From positions 1 through 9,464 of the forward strand of contig UQFC01000103.1 of NCBI GenBank assembly GCA_900540335.1: a stretch of DNA of 9,464 bases, written 5' to 3'. Position 1 is the stretch's first letter; every line of letters starts with the position of its first letter. The notes below the pieces were generated by a model that saw only the letters and a program-made list of their open reading frames with translations, searched no databases and was not told the origin of the DNA. Shown here piece after piece: positions 1 through 5,539 of the stretch. This stretch comes from an uncultured Clostridium sp. (lineage in GTDB: Bacteria > Bacillota > Clostridia > Lachnospirales > Lachnospiraceae). A program made the translations under genes and the position numbers.

Positions 1-2795
1 AAGGGATCTTTGTTCCGGCCCATATCTGGACCCCGCATTTTTCCATGTTCGGGGCATTTTCCGGGTTTGACAGAGTGGAGGACTGCTTCGGAGAACTGAC
101 GCCGTACATACATGCAGTAGAAACAGGGCTTTCCTCCGATCCGCCTATGAACTGGCGGCTTTCTGCCCTGGACCGGTTCCAGCTGATTTCCAATTCAGAC
201 GCCCATTCTCCGGCGAAGCTGGGAAGGGAGGCCAATCTGCTTTCGGGCAGTCTTTCCTATGAGGGGATGAAGAAGGCAATTGAGACAGGAGAAGGACTTG
301 CAGGAACCATTGAATTTTTCCCGGAGGAGGGAAAATATCATTTTGACGGACATAGAAAATGCCATATCTGCATGAGTCCTTCTGAGGCAGACAGAAGCGC
401 GGGCATTTGTCCGGTGTGCGGAAAGAAAATGACCATCGGCGTTTCTCACCGGATTGATCAGCTGGCGGATCGGGAGGAGGGCTTTGTTCTTTCTTCCGGA
501 AGGCCTTTTGAAAGCCTTGTGCCGCTTCCTGAGGTTATTGCTGCCTCAACCGGCCGCTCTGCAGCCGGGAAAAGGGTGCAGGAGGAGTATCAGAGAATGC
601 TGGACGGGCTGGGAACGGAGTTTTCGATTCTCCGGGAAGTTCCCGTTGAAGAGATTAAACGCCATTCCGGATATTTGATTGCAGAGGGAATCCGACGGCT
701 GAGGGAGGGGAAAGTGACCAGGCTTCCCGGGTTTGACGGAGAATACGGAATCATTCGTCTTTTTGAACCGGATGAAATAGAAAATCCGGAGGGGCAGCTG
801 AGCTTTGGCGGAATTTTTGAGACTTCGGATATGCCGGAAGAACGGACAGGCGCAGGAAAAGGAACACCGGAGAAACCAGTGACGAAACAGGCAAAGGCAG
901 GAGGAAAATCAGGAAAGATATCTGCACAGGCAGAAAAAACGGAGAAGAACGGCAAAAAGGAAGCAGAAACCGTCAGTCTCAATGAGGAGCAGAAGAAGGC
1001 GGCAGAGCTTCCCTGCCGCAGACTGGCGGTTATTGCAGGACCGGGAACAGGAAAGACGAAAACGCTGACAGCCAGAATCCAGTGTCTGATTGAAAAACGG
1101 AGGGTAAAGGCCTCAGAAATCACTGCGGTAACTTTCACCAATCAGGCAGCCAGGGAATTAAGAGAGCGTCTGCAAAAGGAAATGCCGCACCGGCGGGCCT
1201 TTGCCCGGATTCAGACAGGAACGTTTCATTCTATCTGCGGGGAACTGCTGAAGTATGCGGGGATTTCCTATACCCTGGCGGATCCTCTGGAGCTGGAGAA
1301 GCTGGCAGAGGAGATTTTACAGGAAGAAAAGGAAAAGCTTTCGGTTACAGAGTTTCTGAACTTGATTTCCAGAGAAAAAATAAAGCGGGTGCTTGTTTTT
1401 GGAAAGGAATCTCAGAAAGAGGAAGAAGATACCTGCCGGCTGCAGCCGGGAACAGGGCTGTGGAATGCAGTATCCAGATATGAGGAGAGTTTAACGTCCA
1501 GGGGCCTGTTTGATTTTGATGATCTTTTGATAGAAGCCCTCTGTCTTCTTCTGGAGGATCAGGAGGCGGCGAGAAGCTTCTGCAGCAGATTTACTTATCT
1601 TCTGGTAGATGAATTTCAGGATATCAGTCCCCTGCAGTATGAGCTTATATGTCAGTGGAACCGTTATGGAAAAGAGCTTTTTGTAATCGGAGATCCGGAT
1701 CAGTCCATTTATGGATTCCGCGGCTCGGATCCGGCCTGCTTTTCCCGTTTTCTTGAGGATGAGCCGGGAGCAGAGGTAATATCGCTCCATAAAAATTACC
1801 GCTCCTCAGGCACGATTACAGAGGGCGCAGCTGCTGTGATTTCCAATAATCCGGGAGAAAAGCGCAGTCTGGTTTCCATGGCTGGACCAGGAAGCCGGAT
1901 GCGAATTGTGAAGGCGTCCGGAAAACGTTCAGAGGGCATTTTTACAGCCAGGGAAATTAACCGTATGGTAGGCGGAATTGATATGCTGGATGCCCAGGAG
2001 CAGGGGGCGGCAGAAGGAAGAACGGTAAGAAGCTTTTCCGATATTGCTGTTTTATGCAGAACAAACCGTCAGGCTGAGGCAATGGAGGAATATCTGAAAA
2101 AAGAAGGGATTCCCTACACGGTTACAGGAAGAGGCAGCTTTCTTGAGGAAGAAAGTGTCCGGGAGGCCGTTGCGTTTTTCCGCTCTCTGTACAGCAGGGA
2201 GGAAGAGACAGAAGGGGAGACGGAATTTTTCAAAAAAGCAAGGGCAGAGGATGACTTCCAGTCTCTGCAGGAGAAATACAGGCCTCTTGTGTCAAAGAAA
2301 AAGCCTGTGGATTTGATTAAAATGTGGATGGAGGAACGGGGACTTTCCTGGGATGAGCCGCTTTCCAGACTTCTGTCTATGGCGATTTTTCACAAGACCA
2401 TGGAGGAGCTTCTGGAAAATATTCTTCTTGGGAAGGAAGGAGATCTGAAGCGCTGCGGAGGCAGACATTATACGGCAGATGCCGTTTCTCTGATGACACT
2501 CCATGCGGCAAAGGGACTGGAGTTTCCGGCAGTTATCATTCCGGGAATGGAAAAAGGGGCATTTCCCCTTCTGATCAAGAGAAAAGACGGAGCACCTGTG
2601 GATATCCAGGAGGAACGCCGCCTTTTCTATGTAGGTATGACAAGAGCCAGAGAAGAGCTGATTTTTGTTACCGGCAAAGAACCGTCAGAGTTTTTGTCAG
2701 AGCTTCCGGAGCATCTGGTACAGAGGGAGCAGACCCTTGTGCGGGAAAGCCCTCAGACACGACAGATGAGTCTGTTTGATTTTCTGGACTCTTAA
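1..2795 (+). CDS. EndoQ-like PHP nuclease fused to UvrD-type SF1 DNA helicase (5' end outside window)
   Basis: The frame is open from base 3, so the ATG at 45 is internal and the true start lies upstream; 930 residues are visible. Residues below count the Met at 45 as 1. The N-terminal part matches the PHP/endonuclease Q family: PAHIWTPHFSMFG around the window edge, then SNSDAHS with probable metal ligands D52 and H54, then a four-Cys zinc ribbon (C106, C109, C122, C125) followed by IGVSHRIDQLADR. A Lys/Ala/Gly-rich linker spans about 264-310. The helicase follows: Walker A AGPGTGKT 331-338, TFTNQAARE 363-371, TGTFHS 391-396, DEFQD 522-526, GDPDQSIYGFRG 549-560, NYRSS 584-588, TLHAAKGLEF 818-827, and YVGMTRARE 862-870. 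The C-terminus reads QMSLFDFL, like a sliding-clamp binding motif. EndoQ nicks DNA beside deaminated bases; pairing with a helicase suggests excision repair, which is inference. About 150 N-terminal residues, with the other metal ligands, are probably missing from view. Confidence 0.9.
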   Translation, partial: GIFVPAHIWTPHFSMFGAFSGFDRVEDCFGELTPYIHAVETGLSSDPPMNWRLSALDRFQLISNSDAHSPAKLGREANLLSGSLSYEGMKKAIETGEGLAGTIEFFPEEGKYHFDGHRKCHICMSPSEADRSAGICPVCGKKMTIGVSHRIDQLADREEGFVLSSGRPFESLVPLPEVIAASTGRSAAGKRVQEEYQRMLDGLGTEFSILREVPVEEIKRHSGYLIAEGIRRLREGKVTRLPGFDGEYGIIRLFEPDEIENPEGQLSFGGIFETSDMPEERTGAGKGTPEKPVTKQAKAGGKSGKISAQAEKTEKNGKKEAETVSLNEEQKKAAELPCRRLAVIAGPGTGKTKTLTARIQCLIEKRRVKASEITAVTFTNQAARELRERLQKEMPHRRAFARIQTGTFHSICGELLKYAGISYTLADPLELEKLAEEILQEEKEKLSVTEFLNLISREKIKRVLVFGKESQKEEEDTCRLQPGTGLWNAVSRYEESLTSRGLFDFDDLLIEALCLLLEDQEAARSFCSRFTYLLVDEFQDISPLQYELICQWNRYGKELFVIGDPDQSIYGFRGSDPACFSRFLEDEPGAEVISLHKNYRSSGTITEGAAAVISNNPGEKRSLVSMAGPGSRMRIVKASGKRSEGIFTAREINRMVGGIDMLDAQEQGAAEGRTVRSFSDIAVLCRTNRQAEAMEEYLKKEGIPYTVTGRGSFLEEESVREAVAFFRSLYSREEETEGETEFFKKARAEDDFQSLQEKYRPLVSKKKPVDLIKMWMEERGLSWDEPLSRLLSMAIFHKTMEELLENILLGKEGDLKRCGGRHYTADAVSLMTLHAAKGLEFPAVIIPGMEKGAFPLLIKRKDGAPVDIQEERRLFYVGMTRAREELIFVTGKEPSEFLSELPEHLVQREQTLVRESPQTRQMSLFDFLDS

Positions 2796-2835
2796 ACAGC
2801 AGTTATTTGTTCATCATGGCAAGAATCTGCTGTTT
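2794..2835. repeat. 9-bp perfect inverted repeat at the convergent gene ends
   Basis: AAACAGCAG at 2794-2802 is exactly complementary to CTGCTGTTT at 2827-2835, with a 24-base loop. It covers the helicase stop codon, the 7-base intergenic gap and the last codons of the thioredoxin gene. No T-run follows the stem on either strand, so it is not a classical intrinsic terminator. It could slow polymerase or protect 3' ends of the convergent transcripts, or be chance. Confidence 0.4.
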
Positions 2836-3114
2836 GGGTCTTGCGCCCATGGCCTGATTGACGATTTTTCCGTTTTTCAGTACAAACAGAGAGGGAATGC
2901 TCATGACATTGAACTGAGCTGCCAGTTCCGGCTGTTCATCTACATTTACTTTTCCTACGGTGAATTCCGGGTGCTCATCTGCGATTTCATCTACAAGAGG
3001 AGAAACCATCCGGCAGGGTCCGCACCAGCTGGCCCAGAAGTCCAGAAGGACAGGTTTATCGGAATTCAGGATTTCTTTCTGAAAATTTTCTTTTTTAATG
3101 GTTAATGCTGACAT
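2803..3114 (-). CDS. trxA: Thioredoxin
   Basis: This is a 103-residue single-domain cytosolic thioredoxin, a general protein-disulfide reductant. The redox-active motif WCGPC lies at residues 30-34 (C31 and C34), preceded by the LLDFWA strand with the buried Asp at 25. The cis-proline loop is SIPS with P74, and the NGK turn and the glycine at 90 are in the usual places. There is no signal peptide. The ATG at 3114 is preceded by AAAGGAGG (3123-3130 on the complement) with 8-base spacing, which fixes the start. It lies 52 bases downstream of the membrane Fe-S gene on the same strand, so it is probably the last gene of that operon. An AT-rich stretch in the 52-base gap could hold a weak private promoter, but I see no convincing -35/-10 pair. 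Its stop is only 7 bases from that of the convergent helicase gene. No thioredoxin reductase gene lies beside it. Confidence 0.95.
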   Translation of the reverse strand: MSALTIKKENFQKEILNSDKPVLLDFWASWCGPCRMVSPLVDEIADEHPEFTVGKVNVDEQPELAAQFNVMSIPSLFVLKNGKIVNQAMGARPKQQILAMMNK

Positions 3115-3166
3115 AAGGGAATCCTCCTTTTTCTTAATTATTATGTTTTATGGAAATGATTGAAAT

Positions 3167-3742
3167 CTATCTGTTTTTTGCTTTGCAGATAAGCTGGGTC
3201 ATGGTGCCCATGGGACAGTAGACACACCAGGAGCGGGGCTTAAACAGTACCATGGTGACAATCCCCAGAATCGTGGAGGTCAGCATGATGCTGTAGAAGC
3301 CGAAGGCAAACTGGGCAGCAGCCGGCGGAAGCCAGGTCTGGTGGTAGGCCCAGTGCCAGGGAACCCGGAAGGTCCAAAGCAGTGTCACTGCCTGTCTCAG
3401 CTCTCTTACGCCGGAGAATACCAGCCAGGTGTTCCAGAGCATCTGCAGAAACATTACCAGGAAGAAAATCAGGAAACCGTACCGGAACCCTTTGCTTTTC
3501 ATCCAGGCGGGAATATCATGCTTCCGTGACAGGCCGAATCGTCCTCCCAGAAGTCCAAGGAGCTGGCCTCTTCCGCAGTAGCGGTTGCAGTAGCCTTTGG
3601 TTCCCTTGACCAGAGAAATGATCAGAGGAATAAAAAAGCAAAGCAGGCCAAGCCAGGCAAACAGAATATTGAAAAATCCCAGAACCAGATAGGTAAGGGA
3701 TACAACCCAGAGATAGTCATACCAGTGCTTTTTCTGCTTCAT
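3167..3742 (-). CDS. NapH/NosR-like membrane [4Fe-4S] protein
   Basis: This 191-residue integral membrane protein has two cysteine clusters. Hydrophobic stretches at about 11-45 (two helices), 87-110 and 142-167 indicate four membrane segments. The first cluster, GYCNRYCGRGQ (C52, C56), sits just after the second helix. The second, WCVYCPMGTMTQLIC (C173, C176, C186), follows the last helix. Paired CxxxC and CxxCPxG motifs at membrane borders resemble the Fer4_5 domain of NapH and NosR, which pass electrons between quinols or ferredoxins and partner enzymes. The first motif has CG where the family usually has CP. The frame stays open further upstream to 3871, but the ATG at 3742 is preferred: AGGAGGTGA precedes it, and it overlaps the ferredoxin stop as ATGA, implying translational coupling. 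With a ferredoxin before it and thioredoxin after it, it probably moves electrons at the membrane; donor and acceptor are unknown. Confidence 0.8.
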   Translation of the reverse strand: MKQKKHWYDYLWVVSLTYLVLGFFNILFAWLGLLCFFIPLIISLVKGTKGYCNRYCGRGQLLGLLGGRFGLSRKHDIPAWMKSKGFRYGFLIFFLVMFLQMLWNTWLVFSGVRELRQAVTLLWTFRVPWHWAYHQTWLPPAAAQFAFGFYSIMLTSTILGIVTMVLFKPRSWCVYCPMGTMTQLICKAKNR

Positions 3743-3951
3743 GAGTTCACCTCCTGAATGCGGATAACAGATGCCGGACATTCCCGGGCGCATTTTCCGC
3801 AGCCTACACAAACGGCCTCGGCAACTTTGGCTGTAATTCCCTTCCATATCTGAATGGCAGAGGTGGGACATACTTTTACGCAGGAGCCGCAGGCAACGCA
3901 GTGGGCTTCATCTACAAATGCTTTCTTTTTCTTTCTGATGTTCTGATTCAT
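3739..3951 (-). CDS. Small 2[4Fe-4S] ferredoxin
   Basis: This 70-residue protein is a clostridial-type ferredoxin. It has two complete CxxCxxCxxxCP motifs: C18, C21, C24, C28 followed by P29, and C48, C51, C54, C58 followed by P59. Each would ligate one [4Fe-4S] cluster, and the domain serves as a low-potential cytosolic one-electron carrier. The N-terminus is strongly basic (IRKKKK, residues 5-10), which might favour docking to a membrane or to an acidic partner; that is inference. There is no signal peptide. The ATG at 3951 is preceded by AGGAAAGGAAG (3957-3967 on the complement). Its TGA overlaps the ATG of the membrane Fe-S gene by two bases (ATGA). The tight coupling suggests the ferredoxin is the soluble partner of that membrane protein, and that the pair correspond to separated parts of a NapH-like polyferredoxin. 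It heads the probable three-gene operon. Confidence 0.92.
   Translation of the reverse strand: MNQNIRKKKKAFVDEAHCVACGSCVKVCPTSAIQIWKGITAKVAEAVCVGCGKCARECPASVIRIQEVNS
3747..3755 (-). promoter_or_regulatory. Ribosome-binding site setting the start of the membrane Fe-S gene
   Basis: The complement reads AGGAGGTGA just upstream of the ATG at 3742. It lies inside the end of the ferredoxin gene and selects this start over the longer open frame that runs on to 3871. Confidence 0.8.
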
Positions 3952-3971
3952 AACAGCTTCCTTTCCTGAGC

Positions 3972-3991
3972 GGCAGGTACTTCTTCCTGCC
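3972..3991 (-). other. Hairpin in the leader of the ferredoxin operon
   Basis: On the transcribed strand GGCAGG pairs with CCTGCC around the 8-base loop AAGAAGTA. With the predicted start of transcription near 3995, the stem would sit at the extreme 5' end of the mRNA, a few bases upstream of the ribosome-binding site. A 5' stem can protect mRNA from decay. The structure is short and may be fortuitous. Confidence 0.35.
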
Positions 3992-4001
3992 TGTTGATGA
4001 T

Positions 4002-4007
4002 ACTATA
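4002..4007 (-). promoter_or_regulatory. Probable -10 box of the ferredoxin-membrane Fe-S-thioredoxin operon
   Basis: The complement reads TATAGT, a good -10 hexamer, about 50 bases upstream of the ferredoxin start; transcription would begin near 3995. The hexamer 17 bases upstream (CAGAAC) is a poor -35. That fits a promoter needing an activator, and a palindrome lies at the right place for one. Confidence 0.5.
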
Positions 4008-4028
4008 CTACAGGAAAAAGAAAAGTTC

Positions 4029-4043
4029 TGTGATATTGTCACA
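4029..4043. promoter_or_regulatory. Crp/Fnr-like palindromic operator
   Basis: TGTGATATTGTCACA has perfect TGTGA/TCACA arms around a 5-base centre. The centre, at 4036, is about 41 bases upstream of the predicted start of the ferredoxin operon, the position used by Crp/Fnr-family activators at class II promoters. It is also about 81 bases upstream of the predicted start of the divergent MATE transcript. E. coli CRP sites have a 6-base spacer, so the one-base-shorter spacing points to a different family member or another regulator. Binding is inferred. Confidence 0.5.
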
Positions 4044-4081
4044 TTAAGGAAACGGCCGCAAAAGGCAGTGGCGTTTCAGTC

Positions 4082-4110
4082 TTGCAAATGTAGCTTTACC
4101 GCGTTAAAAT
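4082..4110 (+). promoter_or_regulatory. Sigma-A promoter of the MATE gene
   Basis: TTGCAA (4082-4087) and TAAAAT (4105-4110) are separated by 17 bases. Transcription would start near 4117, just ahead of AAAGGAGG at 4123-4130. This is the only good promoter between the divergent redox operon and the MATE gene. Confidence 0.7.
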
Positions 4111-4138
4111 AAACGTAACTGCAAAGGAGGCGGTAGAA

Positions 4139-5509
4139 ATGGCAGGGGAGAAAAATGATTTTTCAAAGGGAAGCATTGTGGGAAATATTATCAATCTGGC
4201 AATTCCCATGACATTAGCCCAGCTGATCAATGTACTGTACAATATTGTAGACAGAATTTATATCGGGCGTATACCGGAACATGCGACACTTTCTCTGACA
4301 GGATTGGGACTTTGTCTTCCGGTGATTTCCATAGTGATTGCATTTGCCAATCTTTTCGGTATGGGAGGCTCTCCTCTCTGTTCCATTGAGCGGGGCAGGG
4401 GGAATGAGGAAGAGGCAGAACGGATTATGGGAAATTCCTTCTGCATGATGGTATGCTGCGGTGTGATTCTGACGGTACTGGGACTTTTTCTGAAGCGTCC
4501 CATGCTGTATCTGTTCGGAGCCAGCGATCAGACCTTTCCCTATGCAGACAGCTATCTGAGTATTTATCTTCTTGGAAGCGTGTTTGTTATGGTGGGGCTG
4601 GGAATGAACTCCTTTATTAACAGTCAGGGATTTGGGAAAATCGGAATGATGACAGTCCTTCTTGGGGCAGCGGCAAATATTATACTGGATCCCGTATTTA
4701 TTTTTACCTTGAATATGGGGGTGCAGGGCGCAGCCCTTGCCACAGTGATTTCTCAGGGACTCAGCGCTGCATGGATTCTTCGTTTTCTGACAGGAAAAAA
4801 GACGATTTTAAAGCTGAAAATCAGCTGTATGAGACTGGAATGGCCGCGGGTCAGAAATATTGTGGCACTGGGGCTTTCCGGTTTTACCATGGCAATTACC
4901 AACAGTCTGGTTCAGATTATGTGCAATGCTACCCTGCAGACCTACGGAGGAGATCTGTATGTGGGAGTGATGACGGTCATTAATTCTGTCCGGGAGGTTG
5001 TCAGTATGCCGGTGCAGGGAATTACCCACAGCGCTCAGCCGGTTATGGGATACAATTACGGAGCCGGAGAATACGGGCGTGTAAGGAAGGCTATCTGGTT
5101 CACCTCGATTTCTGCGATCGTATACACTACGGCGGTGTGGATGCTGGTTCACGGCTTTCCGGAGTTCTTCATCCGCATTTTTAACCAGGATGCGGATCTG
5201 GTAGCTGCAGGAATTCCGGCCATGCAGATTTATTATTTTGGATTTTTCCTGATGTCGCTTCAGTTTTCCGGTCAGGCGGTGTTTGTGGCTCTCGGAAAGG
5301 CAAAACGTGCAGTTTTTTTCTCGATTTTCCGGAAGGTGATCATTGTGGTTCCTCTGACCTGGCTGCTTCCCAGGATTGCAGGTCTGGGAACGAAGGGCGT
5401 GTTTGCGGCAGAACCGATTTCCAATCTGATAGGAGGGCTTGCCTGCTTTCTTACGATGCTGGCCACGGTAATGCCGGAGCTGAAGGAAAAGGAGAATGGA
5501 GAACAGTAA
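4139..5509 (+). CDS. MATE-family multidrug/cation efflux transporter
   Basis: This 456-residue inner-membrane protein matches the MATE family, MepA-like branch. These proteins export cationic drugs, dyes or metabolites in exchange for Na+ or H+. Visible features are about twelve hydrophobic segments, the N-terminal signature LINVLYNIVDRIYIG (residues 29-43), and the GMGGSP loop (74-79) followed by a basic/acidic cytoplasmic stretch GRGNEEEAE. The second half repeats the pattern, with the family-typical PVQGITHSAQPVMGYNYGAG. The length is normal (about 440-460). The ATG at 4139 has AAAGGAGG eight bases upstream and a sigma-A promoter. The gene is divergent from the redox operon. A secreted glycosidase-like gene begins 30 bases after its stop and is probably co-transcribed, which may hint at a cell-surface or glycan substrate, although MATE substrates cannot be read from sequence. 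Confidence 0.93.
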   Translation: MAGEKNDFSKGSIVGNIINLAIPMTLAQLINVLYNIVDRIYIGRIPEHATLSLTGLGLCLPVISIVIAFANLFGMGGSPLCSIERGRGNEEEAERIMGNSFCMMVCCGVILTVLGLFLKRPMLYLFGASDQTFPYADSYLSIYLLGSVFVMVGLGMNSFINSQGFGKIGMMTVLLGAAANIILDPVFIFTLNMGVQGAALATVISQGLSAAWILRFLTGKKTILKLKISCMRLEWPRVRNIVALGLSGFTMAITNSLVQIMCNATLQTYGGDLYVGVMTVINSVREVVSMPVQGITHSAQPVMGYNYGAGEYGRVRKAIWFTSISAIVYTTAVWMLVHGFPEFFIRIFNQDADLVAAGIPAMQIYYFGFFLMSLQFSGQAVFVALGKAKRAVFFSIFRKVIIVVPLTWLLPRIAGLGTKGVFAAEPISNLIGGLACFLTMLATVMPELKEKENGEQ

Positions 5510-5528
5510 AATATATTTTTGGGGATAC

Positions 5529-5533
5529 AGGAG
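5529..5533 (+). promoter_or_regulatory. Ribosome-binding site setting the start of the secreted protein
   Basis: AGGAG at 5529-5533 lies 6 bases before the ATG at 5540. It abuts the ATG at 5534 and lies downstream of the TTG at 5519, so it favours 5540 as the start. Confidence 0.7.
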
Positions 5534-5539
5534 ATGAAA

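Noticed and set aside
45..47. ATG at 45 as the start of the nuclease-helicase
   Set aside because: The frame is open to the window edge, and the upstream codons encode the conserved PAHIWTPHFS segment, so this Met is internal.
590..1141. Minus-strand open frame of 183 codons inside the nuclease-helicase gene
   Set aside because: It lies antisense to conserved coding sequence and its translation is low-complexity Ser/Pro/Phe, as expected of a shadow frame.
2776..3105. Plus-strand open frame of 109 codons over the thioredoxin gene
   Set aside because: It is the antisense shadow of trxA, with no ribosome-binding site and no recognisable protein features.
3743..3871. Longer N-terminus for the membrane Fe-S protein starting at 3871
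   Set aside because: It would overlap most of the ferredoxin in another frame. The start at 3742 has AGGAGG and a coupled ATGA.
4050..4076. Imperfect inverted repeat AAACGGCC/GGCGTTT upstream of the MATE promoter
   Set aside because: It needs a bulged base, has a long loop and no T-run. I cannot separate it from chance.
5519..5536. TTG at 5519 or ATG at 5534 as starts of the secreted protein
   Set aside because: Neither has a properly spaced ribosome-binding site. The ATG at 5540 does, and it gives a normal signal peptide.
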